Source: Pseudopyrenochaeta lycopersici
Lineage: Eukaryota > Ascomycota > Dothideomycetes > Pleosporales > Pseudopyrenochaetaceae
Direction of reading: 5' to 3'
Length of the DNA stretch: 64,000 nt
NCBI GenBank assembly: GCA_003313425.1
Contig: NHZP01000017.1
Coordinates: 248,001-312,000, forward strand
Shown here: positions 23,430 through 37,540 of the stretch, piece by piece
How positions within the stretch are numbered: the stretch's first letter is position 1
Layout of the letters: each line of letters starts with the position of its first letter
The notes under the pieces: generated by a model
The model's database searches: none
What the model was told of the DNA's origin: nothing
Seen by the model: only the letters and a program-made list of their open reading frames with translations
Made by a program: the position numbers and the translations under genes

Positions 23430-24197
23430 AACAGAGAGCGGTAAATAGGAGACGTAGTCGTTTAATTAAGAGCCTAAGCTACTACTTAATAGTTCCTACT
23501 TTTTAAAAACGAGATTTACAGTTTTATTATAATAAATTGAAATATATAACGTATGGTAATCTTAAATTAAACTAGTAATAATAGAAAATAATTTAACCTT
23601 ACTACATAAAAATGTAAAAGCTAAGCCATTATTCTATGTAAAAGACTGTAGTAATAAGCAGGATAAAATAGAGAAGCCCAAGTACGTCGGCTAGACGAAG
23701 AAAAAGTGGATACTTAAGCAGGCTCTTCTCGTACTTCCTTGCTAGACTAGTATACAACAAGGTAATCGAACGTTTACTATTCTCCCTAATTTACTGTTTC
23801 GTGTGCTACTATAAATAGTGTACTACTTTCATGTTTGTGGCTCAATTCATGTTCGGATCGTATGATGGTCGGACCGCCACTTATGCATCCACATCACTGC
23901 GCTAAGCACATGGTGGTCGCGCTCTGCCCTCAGCCTTGTCGCTGCATAGGTGCCTAACGAATAACGCCTGTCGCAGTTTCTAGGCCACGACCAAATCCGT
24001 CAAGCTGAAAGCCGCCACATTGAGAACTTCTGCATCCGGGGGCACAGCTGACCGGTATTCCTTGGGTTGCATATAACCGGATGCCGCCCACCCAGCGAAG
24101 CAAGCCTGGTGCTCATTTTTCTAGCATCAAGAGATTCGATATCGAGATCTCCTTGCTCGCGACAGCTTTACAGCATATCAGATAAGCTTCGCCCACG
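23430..24197. other. AT-rich interval, partly RIP-like, upstream of the GTPase gene
   Basis: About 23430-23820 is TpA-rich with no recognisable content, resembling an eroded repeat. From about 23830 the composition is normal and presumably includes the GTPase promoter. Confidence 0.4.
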
Positions 24198-25824
24198 ATG
24201 CCCCTCCAAAAACTTAACTTCAACGCCCCGAACGACTCATATGACAATGAGTGTGACACGGAAAAGATACCTGTTTCAGATGAGATTATTATCAACCCTA
24301 TTCGGAACTGCCCAAAGTTTCGGATCCTGATAGTTGGCCAAACTGGCGTAGGAAAATCTACCATCTTGAGCAAAGTTTTTAAAATTACCGACTTGGAGGT
24401 GGGTTTGGGAACGATATCATAATTTGCGCACTGCTAACAACAACATCTTAGGCTGGAGTGAGCCGTAGTGCGGTCGGAACGAAAACACACCAAGTATGGA
24501 ACGGAATAACGTTCCCCGGACAGAATGATCGCATCATCATACATGACTCTGGTGGATTCGAGTCCAGTGATATGGACAACATGAACGAGGTGGAAAAATT
24601 CATCAACTATCGGAAAGCGCAGCCAACTCTCTCGGAACAACTTCATTGCATCTGGTATAATCCTCGTGCCTATCAAAGCATATCAAAATGCAAATCTTAG
24701 GGATTGCTAACCAGGTAGTAGGTATTGCATTTCTTGTCGTAGTACTCGCCCCATACAAAAGTCGGAAAAATATTTTTTCAATACGGTCGATGTCGGGAAA
24801 ATTCCTGTTCTTGCAGTGTTCACGCAGTTCGATGTCTTGGTGAGCAACTGGTTCGGCCAGAAAATGATGAGTGCAATGAAAAACCCCAGTCAGTTCGACC
24901 CGAAGGCGATAAAGAGGGAAGCAGAGTACGCCGCAATCGCCGACTACGACCGTAACTACCGAAGCGAACTAATCAACTGCATTGGACTTACAAGTCGTGT
25001 TGGCATGGAGCGTGTTGGGTTTACACCCGGGGAAGATGATCTTGAAGATGTGGATCGACTCGTTTCCCAGACGATGAAGAATCTCCAGCAAGAAGGGTTG
25101 AGAACACTCTGGATTTCTGCTCAAAGACACTCCGCGGATCTCAAGCTGTTCGGTGAGTTTATCTCCTCTCGCGTCTGTAACAATTTCACCTCGGCCCAAC
25201 CATTCGAATATAGGGCTGACTTCGTGACATCGACAAGCATCTGTGGATGAAGGCATCAAGTACTTTTGGCGATCGGTAGGCGTCTCCACCATACCTTTCG
25301 TCCCTATCATCGGCGCAAACGGACTTTACCGAGCCTTTGATAAAGCCTTCAGCTGCATCACCTTGCTCTGGGCGATCCCCGATCCCAACAACCTACTCTT
25401 CAGGCCAAATGTCCGACGTCGTTTTATGGAAGGCGGTTTTAACATCACTGTTGCCCAACGCATTGGGCGTAGATTCTTAGAATCTATAAACATACTAGGA
25501 CCTCTTACCGCAAGCCTGACTGCTGCAACGTTTTTGAAAATGATTGCATCGATAACACTGATTCATGAATTGCTATTCTGGCGGGAGTGGATCACCGATG
25601 GTCATGATCTGCCGTTATCAGAAGGCGATATCGAGACGGCATGCAACAGATTTTCACGCAGCTGGAGTCGCGGGAAGATGGTGGCTTACATTGAGGGGAA
25701 AATGACGCCTGGAATATGGACCTCGAAAAAGGACTGCTATCAATTTTGCATTGAGGCTGTCGATTTGGGCAGATCAGATCTGTACAACGATTTCACGAAC
25801 AAGTCCTTCTGCATTTCGAGATAA
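24198..25824 (+). CDS. P-loop GTPase (AIG1/HSR1-like G domain)
   Basis: Four exons (24198-24398, 24452-24654, 24722-25152, 25238-25824) give 473 residues. The G domain shows G1 (GQTGVGKST, about residues 49-57), G3 (DSGGFE) and G4 (FTQFD), with LHCIWYC between them. A C-terminal region contains a hydrophobic stretch (TIPFVPIIGANGLYRAF...) and a second around LTASLTAATFLKMIASITL that may contact membranes. All three introns keep phase and use GT...AG. This resembles the lineage-expanded fungal GTP-binding proteins annotated as G-domain or AIG1-like, whose role is largely unknown. The C-terminal half is not matched to a named domain. The gene appears intact. Confidence 0.85.
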
Positions 25825-26940
25825 ATTACTACTGAGACTTAGAGACTTTGGTAAGATAATGCTTCGTAGTCTACTATAGTCCATAACTACTTCTCCCTAA
25901 TTGTTATTTGCTATAACGTGCAAGAAACTGTGTTTCTTTAAACTATATTTCTATTTTCCCTCCTATTTCGCAGCCTCGGATCTAGCGTAGGGCACTTACG
26001 TGTAAGGATCGTATAAAATAACGATGGGCTAGTTTCTAAAAACGCAAGGCTAGTTCTCTAGGACAAAGCAAGGCACTAGAGCGACAGGGTTCAATACTAA
26101 GACAGTAAGAGTGCGCTTCTAAAAAGAGCATTAAAGAGGTGAGAATAATGTATTGCTATTACTATACTGTAGAGTATAATATTAAAGTTAAACATACTAG
26201 GCTATAGAGGAGCTTATTGCAAAGGTCTATATACATCAGCAGTCACATAAGACTGCACTATTCTCACGAAGTCTCATAGGGAGACTTAGTATTAGGGTGT
26301 AAGACTCTCTAAGACTGTGAGACTCGTGACTTGTCACATATATTCTTAGCCTGCAGCCTTAAGTCAAGCGCGCGTACTATGTCGCGGAGCTTCTTATAGG
26401 CGGCTGTTCCTCCAGTAGGTCCTAGGCCGTAACAAAATATTTCTTACTTGGGAAGGTCAACAAAGTCTAGATTATAGTACCATACTTAGTTAATATAGCG
26501 AAGTAGATAGATTAGATTACTGCTAGGTTTTAGCAGCGTTCCAATTACTATAAGTTTACCAGATTTGCTGATATTACTAATAGGACTAATTTTAATAGAG
26601 CGCTACTTTCCTATTGTATTCTCTTTTAAGGAACATCTAGGTTAAATGAAGCTAAGAAAAGATTTTACTTCCCTATAATTTATAGTGTATTCAGTAGACA
26701 TTTAATTATAATGTGGGCTAGAATTAAGTAGGACTACAGTAGCAGGTAAGCGATGTAGATCTTCTAAAAACAAGCGGCTAAGTTTTCCGTAGAGTGCCTG
26801 CTAGTAATGCGTATCTTTTCGGTTACGAAGTTACTTTTAATAGGAAGCAAGATTAATCAAAGTAAATTTAGTGTTAGAAAGCTACGTTTGTAAATATATA
26901 CACTAAAAATGAATATACAATAATCGTGTACAGCTAGCAA
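25825..26940. other. AT-rich intergenic region
   Basis: About 1.1 kb without a supported gene. It lies downstream of two convergent 3' ends. Base composition is AT-rich with moderate TpA enrichment, possibly an old eroded repeat. Confidence 0.4.
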
Positions 26941-28760
26941 TTATGCCTTGCACATGCGTCCACTGGAATCCACATTCCATGCTTCACTGCCTACTGTCTT
27001 GAGGCCATAGAACATCATATTTGGATCCCACTTCTTCTTAATTGACAGGAGCTTTGCGTAATTCTTGCCAAAGAATTTCTCCTGCCAATTAGGGGTTCGG
27101 AAATCCGCCTCATTCGTATATGTTCCGCTACCAGGTGTGACTGCCTCAACCTGGGGGACAAACTCATTTGTCATGCGAAGCTGATCTGCCACCATTTTCG
27201 ACCATTCTGCGCTTGAGTCCCAAGCAGTTGTCAGCTGCATGTGAATGGCGGCATTGCGCCAAGCGGGCAGCACGGCATTTGGTTGACTAGACTGACGAGT
27301 AACGTTCAGGGCAACGGAAACAGCAAGCACACCGTTCTCAGTGACGTTGCGCAGGGCCGCTTGCAGAGCATCGTTGTTATTCTCCAACACGCTACGTGGG
27401 ATGAGGCGACTGCCGAATTGATATGCTTCCGCTTCGATATGACCGTATGGGAGAGGTCCCATGAACTTGTCGTAGTGATCGTAGTACGAATTGTAATCGG
27501 TATAGCCGACCGCGTATGGGATTGCAAGGTCGGTCAATACTGCAATAAACGGAGCCAAAGTGGCCTTGACTTGTTCGGAAGTCTGGTTAAAGGCAGTGAT
27601 TGGGCTGATAGCGAATATTTGGGAGTTGAAATAAAAAGCCATCGAGGCACCGCTGTCCGTAATATTCGGTACCATCGTGTGAAATTTTCGAATGGCCTCG
27701 TAGAACTTGTCCGGTGTGGTCCTTGCAGCAACCATTTGAAGTTGAGCACCACCAACTTTAGCGTCAGGATACGCGCGCACTGTGACTGAAAGAACGACGG
27801 CGTAGGTTCCGCCTCCACCGCCGCTCAAAGCCCAGTACAAATCAGAGTTTTGGGTCCTTGAAGCCTTTACGATCTTTCCAGCCGCAGTAGCAACTTCGAA
27901 CTCGAGAGCTTGATCTGCACCCAAGCCAAAGTTCGTGCTGAGGGCAGAGTGCCCTCCTCCTTGGATGTAGCCTCCTGCAGCGCCGACTGTTGGGCACGTT
28001 CCTGTGACTACCACAAGTCCTTGCGCGGCTGCAGCTGTCACTGCCTCATATCCTAAAATGCCCGCCCCCATCTTCATTGCTTTGCCCTTATAGAAAGAGT
28101 CGGACCAATCAGAGAATTGCACTGCTTTTAGGTGTTGAGTCCAGATAGCAAGAGAGCCAGCACCTGTGGATCTCCCTAGGAAGCTAAAAATAAACCGGTT
28201 AGCAAGCTGCACTACTGCAATCAAGAGACCAAGCTATGTGGCAAACATACTCATGGCCAGTATTTCGAATCACAAAACGGATGTTCTTTGAGCGCGCAAA
28301 GTTGATTGTAGCAACTACGTCCGCGCTTGATGATGCGTTCACTGCATAGCGAACGTAGTTTCCAGGGAGACATGGCTGATCTTGTGAAGTGAACGGATCA
28401 CAACTCTGGTTCGCAAAATACGCTTGCATTACCGATGAGGAAGATCCTAAACTATTGCCAAGAATCAGTACACAATTTGCTCCTTCTAGTCAAGCGTTGC
28501 ACTTACTGTAGCTGTGGGAGTTTCCATTGGCTCTGCAGCGCAGCGCACTCCGTTGCGTCGTAGTTGGGGGCGTGACATGGAGACCCGATAGGGACTGTGG
28601 CGATAAGTCGTCCCCCAACAGTGCTGTTCAGGCTTGCCCAGGCTGACGCTGCAGGCCAGCAGCTGTCTCCAGGGAAGCAGTAGCAGGCACTTCTCGCAAC
28701 AACCCCCGCGTTTGCCTGAGCGGCCAGAAGAACAACAACACTGAGCAGTTTCATCGCCAT
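26941..28760 (-). CDS. Secreted FAD-linked oxidoreductase (berberine-bridge enzyme type)
   Basis: Three exons (28760-28507, 28451-28251, 28183-26941) give 565 residues. Such enzymes use FAD, often bicovalently attached, to oxidise alcohols, sugars or alkaloids outside the cell. A signal peptide (MAMKLLSVVVLLAAQANA) opens the protein. The FAD_binding_4 domain shows FVIRNTGHDFLGRSTGAGSL, whose histidine is the usual 8-alpha-histidyl attachment site, and GGYIQGGGHSALS. SGGGGGTYAVV follows, and the C-terminal BBE motif is NWQEKFFGKNYAKLLSIKKK. The intron before FLGRST splits the Asp of GHD. The cysteine used for a second flavin bond is plausible at VTGTCPTVG. The start at 28760 was chosen because it opens the signal peptide; the frame is open further upstream. 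A decayed relative lies at 42000-42790. Confidence 0.92.
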
Positions 28761-30065
28761 TCTGATCTTGCGGATTGCTCCGGAATAGGTTTCAAGGCAA
28801 CAACGCAAGCAGGTGCAGCAAATCACTGAAGAACCTTCTTGTTATGATATATATCCGAGGCGAGCTCCATGTGGAAAGGGGTACTGCCTCGGTGCCTTGC
28901 GCGTCTAACACGGAGCATCTTTGCCATGTTAGGCAGTTCAGACTAGATACTGACTCCCTCCGTCGGGGCGTGAAACGGAGACCCTTTCTGAGAGCAGACG
29001 AACTTGCGAGGGTGTGGTGGGGGCATTATATCAAGGACCACATAGTGTGAGATATTCCGCGGCAAGCCGTGGCGGAAGGTCCCGGATTTAGCTGAGCATC
29101 AATGTTAGGCCACCCATGCGTGTATCGTGTTCTGAGGCCGATGGCCATCTAGTCTAGCAGGGAAAACATCAGGAGGTGGCAACTCGTAGATTTTTCTCGT
29201 CTGAAATGGCAGGCTCTCCGACGCAAGATTATGGTCTTAATTATTCGATGCCTCCGTCGCCCTAGCGTCTGGTAGTGCGAGAACGTTGAGTTGGCTATGT
29301 GGAAGAACGGAATATTCATTTCTCTCATATGGAGCGATCGCCGACACTATTAGTTGCCGACAGGTAACCGGTGTTCACTCGTGGCACATCCCCCGGCTCA
29401 GGAACCTGGTACCACCCGTTTCCGCCGGCAGTCAGGAACAGTGGCCTTCCACGAACGGGCTGACGCGAGGATTCGTCCCACAGTCTCTGCGTGAGTGATT
29501 CGTAAATCGCTTGAAAAAGAGACTGCAAAAACTTCGTATTAGCTCAGGATATGACAAGAGCATTACTGTGTTGCTGCCTTTTAGGGGTTTACTGTGCATA
29601 TGTGTGCAGATCCCCTGAAATCTCCGCGCGCGCTAGTCAATTTAGAGCTAGTCTGAAGCGGAGAACAGCCAATCATTTCTATGTGGCGTTATACCTGGGT
29701 GCTGCAGGGCCATTCCGCAGAGAGTAAAATTGTTCGCTGCTCAAGCAAGATCATGCACGGACATGGTTCAGTCGCTACCTCCTGTAGTTCTGCATGGCAT
29801 CCTTACCCTATCTCGCCCCTGACGACACGTGAGCGCGGCTGTTGCACTCTATTAGTAACCGAATGTCACCCATCTGAGTATGCGCTATGTCCGATGCTAC
29901 AGTGCTAATAACCGCCCCTCATGTGCATGGAAGGGTCTCCAGGGTGCAGGTCTGTCGGCAAATCTAGCCAATGCACAATCTGGACCTTGACTCTCGGACA
30001 TTTCATATTTCCACGTCGCACCCTCCCCTCCCTCGCGTTGAGATGCTAATGCCCTTGAGTGAACT
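28761..30065. other. Intergenic region between divergent genes
   Basis: About 1.3 kb that should hold the promoters of the oxidase (minus) and the receptor (plus). No gene is recognised; the short open frames on both strands look like chance. Confidence 0.4.
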
Positions 30066-31696
30066 ATGAGGACGTCGATCGGTATATTGTCACTCTTGCT
30101 GGTGTCACTGCCTCTGATCACGGCGCAAGGAACTCTTGCTTCGGCCATTGACCATCTGCCTAGCTGCGCGGTATGTAAGAGCCTGTAAAAAGCCCCCGGC
30201 GGATTATGCTGACTAGATATTGAAGTTTGAATGCCTCATCGATGCAATCAGCGAGTCTCCATGCGCCATTACAAACCAGACATGTATTTGCACGAATGCG
30301 AAGTTGCAGAGCAGCGTAGAAGCGTGCGTTTTGCAAACATGCACAATAAAACAAGCTCTCAGTATGCGATTTCTACTGGAATCGAATGATCCTGGATTAA
30401 TCGAGTGACTAGCCACCAAAAATATCACAATGACATCCTGTGGTGCTCCTATTCGCGACCGCTCTGGCCTCTACGTTACCATATCCAACACTTTGGCGGT
30501 GATATCAGCAGTTTGTGTCTTGCTGCGCCTCGTATACAAGATGGTTCTGACAGTTTCTGAACTTGGACTGGACGACTGCTTCATCTTCATTACACTCATC
30601 TTTGGTGTACCGAGTTCGGTAATCAATGTCCGTGGAACCGCCGCGAACGGCTTGGGCAAAGATATCTGGACGCTACGATTCGAGCAGATCACAAACTTTG
30701 TAAGATGGTTCTATGTCATGGAAGTCCTCTACTTTGCTCAGGTCACACTCCTAAAATTCTCGCTACTTTTCTTTTATCACCGGATCTTCCCTGGGCAACA
30801 GGTACGAAGAGTGATATGGGCAACTGTAGTTTTCAACAGCCTCTTTGGTTTAGTCTTCGTCATTGTAGCCATCTTTCAGTGCAAACCCATCAGCTACTAC
30901 TGGAACAATTGGGACGGCGAGCACTCTGGCAAGTGTATTAACATCAATGCGCTGGGCTGGGCGAACGCGGCCATATCCATTGCACTGGATATCTGGATGC
31001 TTGCGATTCCGCTCTCTCAGCTCATACACCTCAAACTAGCCTGGAAGAAGAAGATTGGAGTTGCATTGATGTTCTGTGTCGGCACCTTGTAAGTCGCTGT
31101 ATTCTTGCCTTGCATCTATTATTTCTCTCCCAACTTCATTTGGGATATTCTTCACATGGATTCTTCACCCAATTCATTCCCACGTCTCCTTCCATGCATA
31201 ATTCGCACACACATCTAGTAAATCAGCTGCTTACAATGAATTCAACAGTGTCACAGTTGTATCGATCCTCCGTCTTCAATTCCTCGTTCATTTCGCTAAT
31301 TCAACGAACCCAACTTGGGACCAATGGGACGTCTCAAACTGGTCCACAGTAGAAATCAATGTTGGCATTATGTGCACTTGTATGCCTGCAATCCGCGTAA
31401 TTCTAGTGCGCCTCTTTCCCAAGCTCCTCGGGACTACGCATAACACCTCAAATGCCTACTATGCTAAGTACGGACCAAACAGTCGCAATGGCATGAATGG
31501 GTATGGGAATGGCAGCTCGAGCGCTAGCAAGGGAAAGGGAAGGGGAGACGGGGTAGACAGGAGTAGGACAATAACGTATACGAAGACTTTTGAGGTCAAT
31601 TCTATTGGGGATCCACATCATGACGAGACGGCACTAGTTGAGATGGATAAATTAAGTCGGAAGGCTAGAAGTGATGCTAGCGATATTAGTTTGTGA
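30066..31696 (+). CDS. CFEM-domain, Pth11-like seven-transmembrane receptor
   Basis: Four exons (30066-30170, 30226-30361, 30413-31088, 31249-31696) give 454 residues. A signal peptide (MRTSIGILSLLLVSLPLITA) is followed by a cysteine-rich CFEM domain spread over exons 1-3 (LPSCA, FECLIDAI, TCICTN, CVLQTC, TSCGAPIRD). Multiple transmembrane helices of the fungal rhodopsin-like/Pth11 type come next, with landmarks GLGKDIW, FYVMEVLYFAQVTLLKFSLLFFYHRIF, FQCKPISYYWN and CINI. A basic, low-complexity cytoplasmic tail (NGMNGYGNGSSSASKGKG) ends the protein. Pth11-type receptors sense host surfaces or nutrients in plant-associated fungi; a ligand cannot be inferred. The third intron is long (160 bp). 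A second member lies at 58538-60011. Confidence 0.9.
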
Positions 31697-32696
31697 GTAT
31701 CGTTCATGAATCTTTTCTTTGGATCATCTAGCGCGAGCATATCGACGACATTTTCAAGTGGCAGCTCAGCCACGTTGTACTGGTCGGAGCAGCAAGCAAT
31801 TTGATCGATTTCCTTGTATTGCAAAATATATCTCGTACCCAAAATAGAATGCAGTTTATTTACCCTTCTTCAGGCTCATTAGAACGATTATCGCTAGATA
31901 TACACAGCCCTTTCGCTTTCCTTTCTCGGCGCTGGTTTGTCTGAGCTCTTTGCACCCGATGCGGGGCTTGCCGTTTAGTAAGTCATGGCTAAAATCATTA
32001 TGCATATTGCGCCTAAATTTGCATCACGCTGGAAGCCACAAGAAAGTGACCACTTGCCCACTGCGCAGTCGATCTCTGAGGAACTTGGCCAGCAGCGTAA
32101 GGCTGTCATTATCAGACCCCTGCATAGATTTAGCATGCTGTAAAAGGTTACACAGGGCATAGTTATGTCTAAGCTTACTAGCCGTTCTACCGTGAGATAG
32201 ACTCACAGAGCGCTAGGTAAGAACAGCCTAGTCTAGTAGTATTGTATTCAAGTAACTCTTCTTCTAGATAAAGACCTGTGAAAGATGACTAAACAAAGCA
32301 GCTTCGACCATAACATAGAAACGAGTGTGGTTCAGATGTGATACATAATGTGTACAGATTGCTCTCTCCCGTCGTATATTTAATGCTCTCTCCTCCCTAT
32401 CGCAGGGAGACCTGGTTCGTTTGTAACAACTGGATACTCCATATCTCCTGAACTTTTACCCTTAGCCCAAACCCTTACAGATTGCTCGTCAGTGATTCTG
32501 TCTGCCTAACTAAATTTGAGCCGTCTTTAACTTGTGCTTGCTTGCTTGTGCGTAGAGTCTGTCAATTTATCTTAGAATTATTAGTTGTGGCTAACAAACC
32601 CTTTGTCATTCAATAACAGGGTTTACGAAGTCGGTGCCAAATACCAATTATTGCGTATTTAGCCCAATCCAATCCAGTCCCCGCTTCCCATCTCAA
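31697..32696. other. Intergenic region between convergent genes
   Basis: About 1 kb between the 3' ends of the receptor and the glucuronidase. No gene or structured repeat was identified. Confidence 0.4.
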
Positions 32697-35228
<2,532 letters not shown>

Positions 35229-37069
35229 ATGTCTGATGAGAAACGTCACGGCGACATACTCATGGAAGAGAAAAACTCTACTGCAGTCAACAATGCGCCT
35301 CCTGTGTCCGCATTCGCGACGCTGACCAGAGCTCAATGCGTCAAGAAATTTTGGCGATTGTACGCAACTGGTCTCGGAGTCGCGGTGGCAGGAATGTGAG
35401 CGGGCCAACAAATGGTATTCATGCTTTCAGCTTACGCGACTTCAGGTACGCCGGCTACGCAAATTCAGTCATCGGAAGCATCGTCGCCAATCGTGGTTTT
35501 ATCAAACAGTATGGAACAGTCAGAGATCCGCAAACCGGCGTGCTGGCCTTGAACGCAACACACATTGCCCTTTGGGGAGCCCTATACTTTGTCAGCGCCG
35601 TGTCTATTCAGTCTGTCGCACCATACACCGCTGACAGGTTTGGACGAAAGTTCAATATGTGGGGTATCACTTTCTTCATCACCCTGGTAATATCGGCCCT
35701 TTTTGCCACATGAGTAAATGCACTGACAAAACAAGTCTGTCATCATCCAATGCTTTGCGAAAACGTGGTGGGAAATCCTCATCGCCCGCCTCATTGCTGG
35801 TTGCGCGGGAGGGTTGATGGGGACAGCATGTATGGTATACATGTCGGAAATTGCCCTGCCTCAGTTCCGTGGTGCGCTTCTGGCCGCCTTCTCTATGGCG
35901 TTTGCTCTTGGTCAGGTGTTTCTGGCTATTGGCTTGAAAGTCCTCGAAGAGACCGAACCCACAAAGTTCAGACGCATGTTCTACTCTGAATTCGTGTTCA
36001 CCGGGCTCTGGATTATCCCAATGCTCTACGTTCCAGAATCTCCAGGTATGTGATCGAAGGGAGTTGCTTAACGCTGCTAATCATGACTCTTAGCATGGTA
36101 CTGCTCCAAGGGCAGACACGATGATGGGAAGAAGGCTCTCCGCCGTTTAGTTGGGAACGTAGAGGGATACGATGTTGACTATGAATACTCTGTCTTGCAC
36201 TATGAGACGGAAAAGTCTCGAGCGCTGGCCGAAGCTTCCGGAACGTCCGACTGGCGAGCTCTTTGCACCAAAACAAACCTCAAACGATGCATCATTGCGA
36301 CACTGCCATTCACCTTCCAAAACGTTTGCGGTGTACCCCTCATGTTCGGATACACTGTGTACTTTTTCCAACTGGCTGGCGTTCGGGATCCATTCCTTGG
36401 GAACCTTATCAAGCAGCTACTGCTTGTGGTTGGTATCCTGACGTCTTTTTACACCGTCGATAGGGTTGGACGACGAACTTTGCTCCTATATGGCGGTGCT
36501 TGCATGTGTGTAATCAACACACTCGTCGGTGGGCTTGGGTTCATGAAGCAGACCAACGCCTCGGGGATAGCGCTTGTCTTTCTCTGCTCACTCTGGGCAT
36601 TCGTCTATGCAAACTCGCTCGCACCTATCGGTAAGTGCTTCTCGTTCCGCTGAATCGGCATGAACTAACAGCATGAAGGATGGATTAGTCTGGTAGAGAC
36701 GTCTAGTCCACGCCTCCGTGCTAAAACCACATCAGTGGCAGTAACTATACAATACCTCACAGGTATTCTTTTTGTAAGTTTTTAAACATCTTCCTTCGTT
36801 CGACACCAACCTAACACAATTCTAAGAGTTACACCGTGCCTTTGATGCTCTCGAATCAAAACGCTGGATGGGGCCAAAAGACTGGCCTCTTTTTCGGTGG
36901 TACTACTGCCCTTTATCTGATCCCATGCATCCTATTGTTCCCTGAAACGAAGGGTCGCACTTACGAGGAATTGGATGAACTCTTCGAACGTCGGATTCCT
37001 GCTTGGAAGTTTTCCCAGACCAAAACAGCTCACGACGCCGAAGTCGAGAATCAAGCACAGAATAAGTGA
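35229..37069 (+). CDS. MFS sugar transporter (glucuronide/hexose permease candidate)
   Basis: Six exons (35229-35395, 35446-35686, 35736-36045, 36094-36630, 36679-36773, 36827-37069) give 530 residues with about 12 transmembrane helices. Sugar-porter signatures are present: DRFGRKFNMWG in the loop between helices 2 and 3, GLMGTACMVYMSEIA, VPESPAWY before the central loop, DRVGRRTLLL, and PETKGRTYEELDELFE at the end of the last helix. Introns are 48-53 bp. It is divergent from the beta-glucuronidase and followed by a Zn2Cys6 regulator, which suggests uptake of glucuronides or of the sugars released from them. Substrate specificity is an inference from context; the sequence class covers many hexose transporters. 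Confidence 0.9.
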
Positions 37070-37419
37070 GATTGTCGCTTGAAGCGAGCGTGAGTGATAA
37101 ATAAGCCTTTGGTAGTTTTAGGTCGTCAGGCAATCTCGGCACGGCGGTGGCCGTGTAAATTTATATAAAGCTGAATTTACGTGCACGTTTGATGTCAGAC
37201 TTAAGATTAGTGACTCTTAGGAACTTGACAAAAGTCCTTCATCGTGGTGATCTCAAGCTGTAGGGAAAGGCGATGCTTAGATCAACGATCCAATTGTGCG
37301 ACAAGAGACCACTCACCGTGTACCGACATTTCAAGGTGTTCAAGGTGAATGCTCAAATCAAGACTTGATATGTCCAATGCGGGGAGGTAGCCTGGCGGCA
37401 TTTGGGACATTGTCGTCGA

Positions 37420-37444
37420 CCAATCGGTCAGTCGGACCGATTGG
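37420..37444. promoter_or_regulatory. Perfect 10-bp inverted repeat upstream of regulator gene
   Basis: CCAATCGGTC (37420-37429) and GACCGATTGG (37435-37444) are exact complements separated by AGTCG, 97 bp before the regulator ATG at 37541. The repeat contains several CGG/CCG triplets, the half-sites of Zn2Cys6 dimers, so it is a candidate autoregulatory operator. The CCAAT on the plus strand and ATTGG on the right arm could also attract the CCAAT-binding complex. Confidence 0.5.
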
Positions 37445-37540
37445 ACCAAGCCATACGATATTTCGCCACTTCCGCACCTCAAAACACCGCCTTTCCTCGC
37501 GACACGTTTCGGCCGAAACACTTCCCGATCCAACTACCCC

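Noticed and set aside
26941..28224. Single-exon start for the FAD oxidase at an internal ATG
   Set aside because: The upstream exons supply the signal peptide and the flavin-attachment GHD, with in-phase canonical introns.
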